Shown: positions 24,588-34,544, numbered from the stretch's first letter. The stretch is 64,000 bases of DNA from Reyranella aquatilis (GCF_020880995.1 NZ_JAJISD010000005.1:310001-374000), one strand, 5' to 3'. Notes: generated by a model not told the origin, from the letters alone. Program-made: numbers and translations.

Positions 24588-26201
24588 ATGCCGTTCTATC
24601 TTCGTAAGTCGGTCAGTGCGGGGCCGTTTCGGTTCAACTTCTCGAATAGCGGGGTCGGCGTTGCCGTCGGCGTACGCGGGCTTCGCATCGGCACGGGACC
24701 TCGTGGCCATTACATCCATGCAGGTCGGAACGGCTTCTACTACCGGGCATCCTTGGGGCGCGCCGGCGAGCGCGTACGCAGATCACCATCCGCGCCTCCA
24801 CTGCCACGTCCTGTCGAGCAGGAGGCGTCGGGCGTCACCATGGTCGAGATTGAATCGGCCGACGTGCTTGCGATGCAGGATGAAGAGTTCGCCGATGTGC
24901 TCCAGGAGATCAATGACAAGAGCCGGCAGGTGCGGCTCTCTACCGCTCTGGCCGTCATTTCGGGGTTAGCGGGCATCAGCGGCGCCCTCGTCATGGGGCC
25001 GTCGGGGCTGCTGGTCGGCGCGTTCGCGCTACCAGGTTACCTCCTTGGCCAGTGGCTCGATTCCTACCGGCGGACGACCGTGCTGTTCTACAACGTGGAC
25101 GATGACTACCAGCGAAGGGTGACGGAGCTGACGGCCGCCTTCGACCGTCTCGCCGAATGCAGCGCGAAGTGGCATGTGCAGGCAAGCGGAGCCATCTACG
25201 ATACAACGATTCGCAAGCGAAATGCCGGTGCATCCCGGTTGCTGAAGCGTGCAACAACAGGTTTGGTGTATCGCCTCCCGGCCGTTATCCGGAGCAATGC
25301 CACGCCGCCTGTGATGCAGGTCGGGAAGCAAAGCCTCTATTTCTTTCCGGATGTCATCCTGATCGAGGACGGAAGCCGGTTCGGCGCCGTCGCCTACGGA
25401 AATCTCGCCGTCAGGGTCGAGCCGTCCCGTTTCATCGAAGAGGACAGCGTCCCGCGTGACGCCCAGATCATCGATCATACGTGGCGGTTCCCGAACCGCG
25501 ACGGCGGTCCTGACCGGCGGTTCAACAACAATCGCCAGCTTCCGGTCTGCATTTATGATTCTCTTTATCTCACAACTCCCCAAGGATTGAACGAAGTCCT
25601 CCAGTTCTCACGTGTCGGACTTGCAGACACCTTCGCACAGACCCTTCGCGCGATGCCTCCCAACGCATCGCCCCGCTCGGTGGCGACGGCGCCCTGGGGT
25701 GCCACTCCTCGTCCGCAAGCCACAGCGGAGCCCGATGAGCCCGTAGCGCAGCCAGCAAGCAAGGGACGGGGCTGGCGTGTAAAGACGGCATTGGCTGCCG
25801 GCGTCATCTTGGCAGTGGCGGCTCTGTGGCGATCGCCTTCGCAAGTGCCGGTGGCAGAAAGCAATGGACCGGCGGCGCCCACATCAACTTCGCCGGCACC
25901 GGCGCCCGCACCGGAGGCATCGCCGGCGGCGGCACCGGCACCACCTGTCAATGCACCGCCCCAGCCGGCGGCGGCTGCGCCGCAGATCGGTGAGAATGCG
26001 CCGCTGACGCCGGGTGAGGTGCGTGACCTTCAGGCCCGGCTCAAGTCCCTGGGGTTCGACCCCGGGGATATCGATGGCATTCCAGGTCCTCAAACAGCGG
26101 CCGCCATTCGCCGCTTTGAAGCCTCCCGGTCGTTGACTTCGACGGGAAGCGTCGACCGCCGCACGCTCCAACGGCTCAAGGGGGCTGGGCCATCCCGATA
26201 G
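24588..26201 (+). CDS. DUF4236 protein with membrane segments and a C-terminal peptidoglycan-binding domain
   Basis: 537 residues. The N-terminus MPFYLRKSVSAGPFRFNFSN, then SGVGVAVGVRGLRIGTGPRG and HYIHAGRNGFYYRASLG, is a clear DUF4236 domain. A hydrophobic hairpin (ALAVISGLAGISGALVMGPS, LLVGAFALPGYLLGQWLD) follows, then a folded cytosolic region, a second membrane helix (ALAAGVILAVAALWRS), a Pro/Ala linker of about 60 residues and a PG_binding_1 repeat (LTPGEVRDLQARLKSLGFD, DGIPGPQTAAAIRRFEASRS). It thus appears to link the cytoplasm to the cell wall. It converges on the four-gene operon ending at 26232, with 30 bases between them. A TTG or ATG further upstream (24543) is possible. Confidence 0.85.
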   Translation: MPFYLRKSVSAGPFRFNFSNSGVGVAVGVRGLRIGTGPRGHYIHAGRNGFYYRASLGRAGERVRRSPSAPPLPRPVEQEASGVTMVEIESADVLAMQDEEFADVLQEINDKSRQVRLSTALAVISGLAGISGALVMGPSGLLVGAFALPGYLLGQWLDSYRRTTVLFYNVDDDYQRRVTELTAAFDRLAECSAKWHVQASGAIYDTTIRKRNAGASRLLKRATTGLVYRLPAVIRSNATPPVMQVGKQSLYFFPDVILIEDGSRFGAVAYGNLAVRVEPSRFIEEDSVPRDAQIIDHTWRFPNRDGGPDRRFNNNRQLPVCIYDSLYLTTPQGLNEVLQFSRVGLADTFAQTLRAMPPNASPRSVATAPWGATPRPQATAEPDEPVAQPASKGRGWRVKTALAAGVILAVAALWRSPSQVPVAESNGPAAPTSTSPAPAPAPEASPAAAPAPPVNAPPQPAAAAPQIGENAPLTPGEVRDLQARLKSLGFDPGDIDGIPGPQTAAAIRRFEASRSLTSTGSVDRRTLQRLKGAGPSR

Positions 26202-26231
26202 ACGCACCTCTTCGGTCCGAGGCGGCTGCCC

Positions 26232-27611
26232 CTATAGGCTGCGCGAGACCGGGCCGCGGGTTTGGGCGTCGGTTGCGTCGTGGAGAGCGCTCTCGAAGGC
26301 AACGGTTTTCACGGGTTGCGCGCCCACCTCGACGGCACGTTCGATCTGGAGATCGCCCCCCCGTTCGGCAAGGAGGGTTTGAAGCGTGCCGAACTCCGAG
26401 CACCAGGTCGCCTCATGGTCGCGATCGCGCGCGGCGCTACGCGGTTGCATCGGCGTCTGGGCTCCCACCAGGCGCACCTGAAGGCGGGCCGCATCTGCCG
26501 GTGCGGCGAGCTCGACGCCGTAATCCGTCATGCCCGGCTTGCGTACGACCAAGCGTCCATCGCGCGCCCATGCGGTCGCCATGGTTTCACGCACCTCGTA
26601 GCCGAGTGTTGCGAGGCCGGCCAAGACCGCGCGGCGGCGAGCCGTCGCGGTGAGCTGGCGTTCCGCCTCATCGATCGTGGCCCGCGCCGCCGTTGCCAGA
26701 GAAGCGTCGAGGGAGGCGTCGGGTCCTGCCAGAGCCGCTGCGATCGTTTGTACGGCATCGCGCGCCTCCGCCGTTGAATAGGCGCCCAGGGCGCCCTGAA
26801 GCTCGTGGAGTTCCTCGCGCAATGCCTCCGCAGCCTTCGACCGGTCCAGAGCTGCACGGGCGTCGAGAATGAGGCTGTCCGTGAGAAGACGCCGTTGGCT
26901 CGAAGATGCCTCGGCTGCGATCGCGGCTGCCCGCCTGCCGAAGGCCTCGATGGAAGAAGCATCGCCGCGAACTTCGAACTCGGCCAAGACCCGATCAAGA
27001 CGCTTGGTCTGAGCGTCTGCCGTGGCCGGCTGTCCTGCGAGCCATTCCGCGAGCGAAGTCGCGTTGGTCCCAGCGCCCAGCCGCTTGGCAAGCTCTGCCT
27101 GTCCCTCTGTCACGCCACCCGCCGCTTCTGCATAAGTCGAAAGTGCCTTGAGCGCCTGGTCGAGGACGCGCCGGCAGGCATTGAGCGCCATGTCGTCGGC
27201 GGCAAGAGCCCTCGAGACCACATCACGAAGCTCGGCTGAAGGGGGCTTGCCGCTCGCCTCGAGGGCAGCGATCAGGGTTCGTGCCGCATCGGAGACCCGG
27301 CGGCGACGCGACTTCGCGGCTTCGATAGCAGCTATGGCCTTGCCTTCCAGCCGGGTCGCTTCCCCGTTGAAGTACTCGGCCTGTGCTACCGCCTGGGGCT
27401 GGAGGTCGTCGAAACGTCCCTGCTCGAGAAGCATCTCGAGTTGCTGGCGACGGCTCGAGAACGCCGCCTCGAGCGCCTTCTCCTCGAGATCGAAGCGGCG
27501 CAGCGTCCTGCGCACCTGCGCGATGGCCGCATCGACGGCGGCAATCTGCCGTCTCCCGATGGCTTCCAGCTCCTCGCGCGTGACGACGCGAACCACCTTG
27601 GGACCGCTCAT
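26232..27611 (-). CDS. Coiled-coil protein, last gene of the AAA/radical-SAM/helicase operon
   Basis: 459 residues beginning MSGPKVVRVVTREELEAIGR, an N-terminal motif I recall from hypothetical proteins next to kinase/helicase genes. Most of the chain is long helices with heptad character (LRRFDLEEKALEAAFSSRRQ, AEYFNGEATRLEGKAIAAIE, RALAADDMALNACRRVLDQA). Only the C-terminal 120 residues look globular: LAGLATLGYEVRETMATAWA, RLVVRKPGMTDYGVELAAPA and ATWCSEFGTLQTLLAERGGD. There is no membrane segment. Its start overlaps the stop of the giant upstream gene by four bases (27608-27611), so it is translationally coupled. It may be a structural or sensor subunit. No enzymatic motif is visible. Confidence 0.7.
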   Translation of the reverse strand: MSGPKVVRVVTREELEAIGRRQIAAVDAAIAQVRRTLRRFDLEEKALEAAFSSRRQQLEMLLEQGRFDDLQPQAVAQAEYFNGEATRLEGKAIAAIEAAKSRRRRVSDAARTLIAALEASGKPPSAELRDVVSRALAADDMALNACRRVLDQALKALSTYAEAAGGVTEGQAELAKRLGAGTNATSLAEWLAGQPATADAQTKRLDRVLAEFEVRGDASSIEAFGRRAAAIAAEASSSQRRLLTDSLILDARAALDRSKAAEALREELHELQGALGAYSTAEARDAVQTIAAALAGPDASLDASLATAARATIDEAERQLTATARRRAVLAGLATLGYEVRETMATAWARDGRLVVRKPGMTDYGVELAAPADAARLQVRLVGAQTPMQPRSAARDRDHEATWCSEFGTLQTLLAERGGDLQIERAVEVGAQPVKTVAFESALHDATDAQTRGPVSRSL

Positions 27612-30600
27612 GACTGGGCTCCTGTCGCTATTGCGGCGTGAATCGCGCTGGATAGCCGCGTCTGTTCTTCGCTAGGACGGTGAAACCAGGCGTGCGACGA
27701 GACGCGGTGCACTGACCCGATCGCCCGCTTCAGAATGGTCGGCCGCCAGATCTCCCGCGCCCGTGCCCTTTCCAGCAGCGGATGACGCGGCGCATCGCAT
27801 TCGATACCGATGCCGAAGAGCTTTGTCCGAGGATCTTCGATAGCAAGATCGAGCCCAAACGCGTCACCGTCGGTCGCCGAGATAGGCGTGAACCCAAGGC
27901 GCCGCACGAAGTCGCGGACGGACTCGGAGAAACCATCGCCTACTGCCGCCTGAGCCAGCGTGACGGTCGGCGCCGGCGACAGTTTCGACGTGGCCGCGCG
28001 CGCCACATCGAGAGCCCCGGAACTCACCTGCTCCGCGTAGTGGAGATAGGCTTGCAGGTAGTCCCTCGGCTTGTTCGCTTGCCGGCCGCTTGAAAGCCAG
28101 TCGGAGATATCGGCAACCGGCATCGAGGTCACCAGCACGACCTTCTGGCGCGCGCGCGTCACCGCGACGTTGAGTCGTCGCTCGCCGCCCGTCTGGCTGA
28201 GCACACCGAAGTTGCGTCGAAAGGTGCCGCGCCGGTCACGGCCAAAGGTCGTCGAGAAGATGATGATGTCGCGCTCATCACCCTGAACGTTCTCTACGTT
28301 CTTCACGAAGAAGCCCATGTCTTCGCCGTTCTGCTCGCGGTCGCGCTCGCGTTCGAAGGAAGCCGCGAATCGCGGATCGCTGGCGGCACGGAGATCGATC
28401 GCCTCTTCGATGCGGTCGGCCTGCTTGCGGTTGAACGTCACCACGCCGACGCTGGGAGGCGTGTCGGCCCGGCCTGCCCAGAGCTCGGCCAGCAGGCCGA
28501 CGATGGCCTCCGCTTCCTCTTCGTTCGACTGATCTTCATAGACGCCGTTGACACGCACGACCTCGATCGGCCTCGCCCGCTTCACCTCGGTGTCAGGGTG
28601 ACGGGCCGGCACATTGAGGTCGCCCTGATAGTAGGCCGAGTTCGAGAACGCGATCAGCTCGCGGTACTTCGACCGGTAGTGGATTTGGAGGCGAGAGGTC
28701 GGCAACGTGCCGCGCCCGAGCTGGAGCAGATCGGGGCAATCCTTGACCTCGCGCCGGTTCCAGGCCTCCGCCTTCGCCAGCCGCTCCGCCTCGGTCGCGG
28801 CTTCATCCGTGAAGTCGAACTCGTCCGCGCCGTCATCGTCGCCGTCGATCCGCGTCGCGAAGAACGAGGAGGGCGGCATCTGCTTCTCATCACCCGAGAT
28901 CAGCACGCGCCTTGCCCGAAACAGGGTCGGCAGCGCGTGCTCGACGAGCATTTGGGAAGCCTCGTCATAGATAACGATATCGAACAGGGCGGCCTTCAGG
29001 GGAAGAATGCGGCTGGCGACGTCGGGATTCATCAACCAAACCGGCCGTAGGTGCATGAGACCGAGCTCGGCTCCCTGATCGATGATCTCGCGGAGCCGGC
29101 GGGCGCGCGGGCCGGTGAGGCGGGTTATGTTGTCCCAATCTTTTAGTGGCGCAAGACGGCTGCTCTCCACCCCGAAGCGAAGCACGTCCCGATTGAGGGA
29201 TTGCAGCTCGCTGTCCAGCTGCGCAAGCTGCACCACCTTGCGTTCGATTTCGGCCCGCTCGAGAAAGAGCGCGGGGTGGGCTTCCTCGATGCGCGCCTTC
29301 CACGCCAGGTAGGCGGCATGACGCAGAGAGCGACGAACGACACCCTCGAGTTCCGGTGTCGGTACCGCGCGCAGCGCCGCCGTCGATCGGTTGAGGATCG
29401 CGAAGGCGTCGATGACCTTGGGCGGAAGCGTCGAGGCCCGCAGCCGGAAGCGCTGATAGGCCTCGAGCGTGGGCAGCGCCTCCAGAATGGGCCGCAACGC
29501 CGCCGGCTCTGGTGTGCGGGAAGCGATCGTGGCGGCCTGGTGGCTCAGCCAGTCGCGGGGAAACCATTCCGTCAACGCGCTCAGGCGCGCAAGGCTTTCC
29601 TGCCGCGCAGTGTGCCGCGCCATGGCACCCCGGAAGCGAGCCTCCAGGCGCTCGAATGCGGAAGCGGCCGCCGCCACCGCCATGGCCTCGGCATCGGCCA
29701 TCCGGGGGCATGCGAAAACCGCGCCCGCGGCCTTTGCGACTGTTTCCAACTGAGCCAGGTGACCGCGGAGCTCGACCTTCAGGATATCGATCGAGGGCAG
29801 CGCTGCGGGCGCCGCGATGCCGAGCAGCGTGCGCAGTTGATCGACACGTTGACGAACCGGACGCAAGGCGACTTCGAGCGCCACGGCGTTGCGGAACTCG
29901 AGCATGCGATTGGTATCGATGGGTTCGCCGAGTGAGGCCAGGACGGATCGGATCCGACGGACGCGCCCCCATCGAAAGAAGTTGAGGCGGCCGAGGAAGC
30001 CGGGCGTTTCCGTGGCTTCGCCCACGTCAGCGAGGTGCTGGCGCAACGCAGCCGGCGAAAGCGCGCTGATCGGGCCAAAGAGAGCCGCATCGTGGGCCTT
30101 GCTAGGAAGGGCCTCGAGCGTCGAGAGGTATTCCCGGGCCATGGCCATCGCCTCGCTGCCCGTGGTGGTGCCAGAGCCGCTCTGCCTGAAATGCGGAAGC
30201 CAGTTTGCAAGCGCTCGCCTGTCAGTCTCGGCCATTGACGAAAATAGCGGTCGGTGCGCGTCGAGCCAGTCGAGGCACGGCTGAGGCGTGTCGGTGTCGA
30301 ACGCATCGGGATGCGCAGCAAGCGCGGAGCCCCGAGCCTCTTCGGCAGTGACGTAGGATGCGAAGGAGCTCGCTACGTCGGTTGCGACCGTCTCGTCGGC
30401 GGCGAACGATCTCAGGGCGGCCAGGGCGCTGTTCTCATACGCGGCCGCGAGCCACAAGGCGGCGAGCGGGGCGCAGGCATCCTCGACGGTCGAAAGCGTC
30501 GTCGGGTCCAGACCACCCAGCAGGCCGCGCAGCGCAGCGATGTCCAGCACCGGGCCTTCCGCTTTCACTTGCATCAAACGGCCGAGGACCTGGCGGTAGC

Positions 30601-33600
30601 TCAAGCCCGTCGAATCCTCCGTGGCATGCAGCGCCGCATGATGTTGGTCGACATCGCGCTCCAGCGATTCAATGCGGGCCGCCTTCTCGTCGCGCTGTCG
30701 CCGCAAGCTCCGGGCGCGCTCTCCAGGCTCGCTCCGAACAGCGGTCAGCTGGTCACGCAGGGCACGTATGACCATCTCGCGGTCTTTGGTGGTGTCGACG
30801 ATCAGAAAGCTTCGATCCGCCAAGCCTTCCGCATCCAGGCGCTTCTTCACGACCTTGAGGGCCGCCTGCTTCTGGCAGACGACGAGCACGGTCTCGCCGC
30901 GTCCGATCGCATCGCCCACGACGTTCACGATGGTCTGGCTCTTGCCGGTGCCTGGCGGCCCCTCGACGAGAAGTCCGGGAGCGATCCGCGATCGGCGGAC
31001 GGCGATCTCCTGGGAGGGGTCGCTGGCGACAACCGAGTAGTTGTGGCTCTCCGATCCTGCCGCCAGATCGGCCGGAACCGGTGAGGTCTCGGAGACGCGG
31101 ATCATAACGTCGAGCGCGGTGTCTGAGACAGACCGCCTGCCGATGTCGCGCAGGTCGGCGGATACCGATTGACCAGTGAACTCGGCGTTGAAGAGCGTCG
31201 CCGCCGGGATCAGATCGAACACGGCGCCGCCGCGCGCGGGGGTGCTGGTGGGGAGCCGTACCAGGCTGCGCGCCCGCGGAGTGGCCAGCGCCCCGAACAC
31301 GTCGATCACGTCGCCGATCTTGATCGAGGGCCGTGCCAGCAGCTCGCGGTGCGCCTTCTGCCACTGGACAAGGCGAGCCGGGCCAAGAAGACCCTCCAGC
31401 GCCGGATTCAAGCGCACTTCCTTGCGCTCGCCGTCAAAGGCGAGGGTGGCCGCGCGGCGGCCGGCGCCGGCCTGAAGCTCGATCGTGACCGGCCAGAGAA
31501 GGACCGGTGCCAGCTTCATCGACGGGCTGGATCGCGACGAGGCAGCCCGGGACTCGGCGATCATGAGGAAGGGAAAGCCTAGTGTGCGCCCGTCGAGGCC
31601 GGTATCGCGGCGGAAGGTCGAGGCGTGGCTCACCAATCGGCGAAGACGGCTATCGAGCGCGTCATTGGTGGCGTAGCTCGCTGGGTCGAGCAGCCGCGGA
31701 GCCTCGTCGCCCGTCAGAACATGGTTGAGCAAGGCGTCGGCCGTGGTGGTAGCGGTTCCGAGCTCGAAGAGGTCGACGCGTGGCGTCGTTTTGCCGATCA
31801 CAAACTTTACCAGGGGGCCGCGGGCGATCGATCCGGAGACCCGCTTCTCGAAGTGCTCGAGCAGGGTCTTCACGTACTGTTGCTTCGGCGGCGGCTGCCA
31901 TTGCTCAAGCGGAACGCCGAGCAGGGCCGCCGCCCGCGGCAACGGCATGCGGTGCTCGACACGGAAGGCATCCGCCCAGTCGTCGATGCGCTCGATACCG
32001 CATCGTGCGAAGTTCGCGATGCGCTCGTCGACAAGGGCAAAGATCTCGCGGCGCGACATCGAAAGAAGCGTCCCGACAGTGGCCTTATCGAGGGGCACGC
32101 CCACCTGCGCCGCGAGTTGCAGCGCTGCATCCACGATCGAGGCCAGCGGCACGTACTGGTCCTTCGCTGCGCTCACCAGGATGATGAGGTCCTCATCGGA
32201 TAGCTGCGAGCGGTCGAGGATCGTCGCCAGCCCCGAATGTTCCGAATCGGGGTAGACACGCCGGAGGGCGTCGCGCTCGGCCTCGAGCGCCGCCCGAGAG
32301 CTTGCGAGCACCGCAACACGCAGCTGATCCTCGTCGAGGGCGACCTCGAGCAACGCCGCCCGCTCCCGCACGGCCGTCACGCGCAATCCCATCCGGACGA
32401 GCCAGTTCTCCCGGCCCATGCGCTCGAGATGATCCATGATCTCGCTGGTGATGAGGACGTACCCGTCGGCGGGATGAGTGAGCAGCCAGTTCGGGGTCAC
32501 GATCTCGCCGCGCATGGTTAGCGGCAGCGACTCGTTCAGCACCATCAGCGCCAGGCCGTACCGGAAATCCGCGGCGATGCTGGCGTCTGCCGTCACGCGG
32601 CGGAGTTCAGCCACCCTTTGCGCGTCCGCCCGAATGGTATCGAGCCACGTCGCGACGCTGCCCCGCAGGACGAGAGCCTGGCCTTCGTCCCAATGGCTGG
32701 CCTCCGCAGCCGCCAGCGCGAAGGCCGCCGGCCGAGTATAGCGCTGGCCCGCGAGCATGATCGGTGCAGCATCGGTCTCTTCGCCATCGCCTCGGTGCTC
32801 CGGCGGCGCCTCGACTGGCTCACCAGCCAGCCACGCCCGAACCTCAGGCGATGACCACCGGCAGAGCGGATCTCGGGCCAGCAGGCCGCGCAACAGCAAG
32901 CGCAGATCGGAGGGAAGCTCGTCCGGCAGCGAGATGCCGCGGGTCACGACATGCAGCCGGAAGGCCTGGTCGTTAACGTTGAGAAAGCAACAGCCCTCGG
33001 TCGCCTGCTCTAGCAGGATCATGCCAAGCGACCACCAGTCCGACGCAGCGCTCACAGCGCCGACGATCGCCTCGGGCGCCGAGTAGCGGGTGAGCTCCAA
33101 CGGCGCGACCGCTTCAAGATCGAAATCGGAGAGACGCGCCGAGCCGAAGCCGGTGATGACAAGGTCGAGCGGATCAAGCGAACGCAGCCGAATGTTCCCG
33201 GGATGAAGGTCGCGATGGCGCAGCCCCCATTGCGACAGGCTTGCGAGCGCTTCCGCCAGTTCCGTGACGAGGACTCGCAACAGCTCCGGCCGGCCGGCGG
33301 CAAAATAACCGGCCTCCTGCAGCGTCTGCCCATCTATCTGTTCGGAAACCTCGTAGGTGCTGTCCTCATACCGCCCCGTCGCCAGGAGCGCTGGTATATA
33401 ATCGCGCGGCAGCTTGCGCAGCACCTCGTACACGGCCGGGTCGGGTTCCGCGCCATGCTGATAGAGAACAAGGGAGACCTCGGGGCCGCCGCTTTCGTGC
33501 TGGGCGGCGAAGCTTTCAAAGCGCACATCGGGCACAAGAGCCGCTTGTCTGCGCAGCAGCCGCCACCCGTCGATGATCGTTTCCGTCGGCGGCGTATCGG

Positions 33601-33904
33601 CGGATTGTGGTTCATCGTCGACGGGAGCCGCTCCCTCGCGGTCTGCGCCGCAGATCAGGCAAAGCTCGTCGCCCTCGCCCATGGCATGGCCATTGTGGCA
33701 TTGCGGGGCCGGCAGAGGCGGTGCAACTGGAGGCTCTCCCTCCTGGACCGATCCGCGCGAATAAATCGGTTCACCCGTGAGGTCCCAATGACAGCTCGCT
33801 CCGTCCGGAAATACGTGCTCGCAGGTAAGCTCCGCGGCCGGGCGCTCGGTCGAGCAACCCGGGCACCGGCGGACAAGAGCGGTATCGTCAGGGCTCATCG
33901 GCAT
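27608..33904 (-). CDS. Giant zinc-ribbon / pseudokinase / UPF1-like helicase / MTES_1575-type nuclease protein
   Basis: About 2098 residues. Residues 14-90 have two zinc-ribbon-like cysteine sets (CPGC, TCEHVF, QCHNGHAMG, CLICG). Residues 110-390 are a protein-kinase fold with HRDLHPGN (230-237), but the DFG position is TGFG and no VAIK lysine is evident. An SF1B helicase spans about 900-1950: EGPPGTGKSQTIVNVVGDAI (about 985), FDIVIYDEASQML (about 1648), LISGDEKQMPPSSFF, IHYRSKYRELIAFSNS and RLNVAVTRARQKVVLVTS (about 1913). The last 100 residues, FGLDLAIEDPRTKLFGIGIE then CDAPRHPLLERARARE, match the REase_MTES_1575 nuclease type. It overlaps the radical-SAM gene by 17 bases; starts at 33898 and 33913 are possible. 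Confidence 0.85.
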   Translation of the reverse strand: MPMSPDDTALVRRCPGCSTERPAAELTCEHVFPDGASCHWDLTGEPIYSRGSVQEGEPPVAPPLPAPQCHNGHAMGEGDELCLICGADREGAAPVDDEPQSADTPPTETIIDGWRLLRRQAALVPDVRFESFAAQHESGGPEVSLVLYQHGAEPDPAVYEVLRKLPRDYIPALLATGRYEDSTYEVSEQIDGQTLQEAGYFAAGRPELLRVLVTELAEALASLSQWGLRHRDLHPGNIRLRSLDPLDLVITGFGSARLSDFDLEAVAPLELTRYSAPEAIVGAVSAASDWWSLGMILLEQATEGCCFLNVNDQAFRLHVVTRGISLPDELPSDLRLLLRGLLARDPLCRWSSPEVRAWLAGEPVEAPPEHRGDGEETDAAPIMLAGQRYTRPAAFALAAAEASHWDEGQALVLRGSVATWLDTIRADAQRVAELRRVTADASIAADFRYGLALMVLNESLPLTMRGEIVTPNWLLTHPADGYVLITSEIMDHLERMGRENWLVRMGLRVTAVRERAALLEVALDEDQLRVAVLASSRAALEAERDALRRVYPDSEHSGLATILDRSQLSDEDLIILVSAAKDQYVPLASIVDAALQLAAQVGVPLDKATVGTLLSMSRREIFALVDERIANFARCGIERIDDWADAFRVEHRMPLPRAAALLGVPLEQWQPPPKQQYVKTLLEHFEKRVSGSIARGPLVKFVIGKTTPRVDLFELGTATTTADALLNHVLTGDEAPRLLDPASYATNDALDSRLRRLVSHASTFRRDTGLDGRTLGFPFLMIAESRAASSRSSPSMKLAPVLLWPVTIELQAGAGRRAATLAFDGERKEVRLNPALEGLLGPARLVQWQKAHRELLARPSIKIGDVIDVFGALATPRARSLVRLPTSTPARGGAVFDLIPAATLFNAEFTGQSVSADLRDIGRRSVSDTALDVMIRVSETSPVPADLAAGSESHNYSVVASDPSQEIAVRRSRIAPGLLVEGPPGTGKSQTIVNVVGDAIGRGETVLVVCQKQAALKVVKKRLDAEGLADRSFLIVDTTKDREMVIRALRDQLTAVRSEPGERARSLRRQRDEKAARIESLERDVDQHHAALHATEDSTGLSYRQVLGRLMQVKAEGPVLDIAALRGLLGGLDPTTLSTVEDACAPLAALWLAAAYENSALAALRSFAADETVATDVASSFASYVTAEEARGSALAAHPDAFDTDTPQPCLDWLDAHRPLFSSMAETDRRALANWLPHFRQSGSGTTTGSEAMAMAREYLSTLEALPSKAHDAALFGPISALSPAALRQHLADVGEATETPGFLGRLNFFRWGRVRRIRSVLASLGEPIDTNRMLEFRNAVALEVALRPVRQRVDQLRTLLGIAAPAALPSIDILKVELRGHLAQLETVAKAAGAVFACPRMADAEAMAVAAAASAFERLEARFRGAMARHTARQESLARLSALTEWFPRDWLSHQAATIASRTPEPAALRPILEALPTLEAYQRFRLRASTLPPKVIDAFAILNRSTAALRAVPTPELEGVVRRSLRHAAYLAWKARIEEAHPALFLERAEIERKVVQLAQLDSELQSLNRDVLRFGVESSRLAPLKDWDNITRLTGPRARRLREIIDQGAELGLMHLRPVWLMNPDVASRILPLKAALFDIVIYDEASQMLVEHALPTLFRARRVLISGDEKQMPPSSFFATRIDGDDDGADEFDFTDEAATEAERLAKAEAWNRREVKDCPDLLQLGRGTLPTSRLQIHYRSKYRELIAFSNSAYYQGDLNVPARHPDTEVKRARPIEVVRVNGVYEDQSNEEEAEAIVGLLAELWAGRADTPPSVGVVTFNRKQADRIEEAIDLRAASDPRFAASFERERDREQNGEDMGFFVKNVENVQGDERDIIIFSTTFGRDRRGTFRRNFGVLSQTGGERRLNVAVTRARQKVVLVTSMPVADISDWLSSGRQANKPRDYLQAYLHYAEQVSSGALDVARAATSKLSPAPTVTLAQAAVGDGFSESVRDFVRRLGFTPISATDGDAFGLDLAIEDPRTKLFGIGIECDAPRHPLLERARAREIWRPTILKRAIGSVHRVSSHAWFHRPSEEQTRLSSAIHAAIATGAQS

Positions 33905-34544
33905 CACGTACATCTTCGGTCGTATGAATGCTGTGCCCCTGGCTCTCGAGAAGAGCCGCGAGCCGTTTGAGATCTCCTCGCCTGGGAATGCCAGCAAGGA
34001 AGATTTCACCCTCTGGCCCGTCAAACATGACGTCGAGCGTCCTCTCGTCTGCGACGAAGCGATCCCGTAAGGGAGCGAAGAGCGCAGCACCGCGAGGGGT
34101 AAGGCAGGTCAGGCGCTGATTGTCGCTTCCCCGGAGGGCCAGGGTCTGAGGTTGGTCTCTGCGATAGGGGTCGGCGATCAACGCATCGATCAGGCCGGCA
34201 AAAGCGGTCAGATCGAGCGCCTCCAGCGCATAGCCGGAGTAGACTAGGATGTCCGCGGACGATTGGGCGCGGAGGTCACTTAATAGGGCGTGGAGTGCCG
34301 CCGGCTGGTCGAACGGCTCGCCGCCAGAAATCGTGATGCCTTCGGCTTCGGCGAGCCACGGGGAGATGGCACTCATCACGCGTTCGACCGTCGTGCCGTT
34401 CTGCCGGGGCGCCCAGGTATCGAGGGAGACGCACCCCGGGCAGCGGATCGAGCAGCCCTGGAACCAGATACAAACGCGGCGGCCCGGCCCCAGGGTGGTG
34501 ACCGGGTAATGGACACGCGACAGAAACAGAGGGGTCGCTGTCAC
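33888..34544 (-). CDS. NrdG-like radical SAM 4Fe-4S protein
   Basis: 218 residues. VCIWFQGCSIRCPGCVS supplies the Cx3Cx2C cluster motif (C31, C35, C38). GITISGGEPFDQPAALHALL supplies the SAM-binding GGE motif and DILVYSGYALEAL the next strand, as in NrdG/PflA-type activating enzymes. The C-terminal region (LTCLTPRGAALFAPLRDRFV, LDVMFDGPEGEIFLAGIPRR) is specific to this type. No glycyl-radical enzyme or anaerobic ribonucleotide reductase is present nearby. The gene is locked between the AAA+ gene (four-base ATGA overlap) and the giant helicase gene, so it belongs to their system. It is shorter than viperins and lacks an obvious nucleotide-kinase partner. Confidence 0.85.
   Translation of the reverse strand: MTATPLFLSRVHYPVTTLGPGRRVCIWFQGCSIRCPGCVSLDTWAPRQNGTTVERVMSAISPWLAEAEGITISGGEPFDQPAALHALLSDLRAQSSADILVYSGYALEALDLTAFAGLIDALIADPYRRDQPQTLALRGSDNQRLTCLTPRGAALFAPLRDRFVADERTLDVMFDGPEGEIFLAGIPRRGDLKRLAALLESQGHSIHTTEDVRDADEP

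Noticed and set aside
33888..34544. Radical SAM protein as viperin-like antiviral enzyme
   Set aside because: Only 218 residues with NrdG-like spacing; viperin-specific regions were not recognisable, so I list it as NrdG-like.
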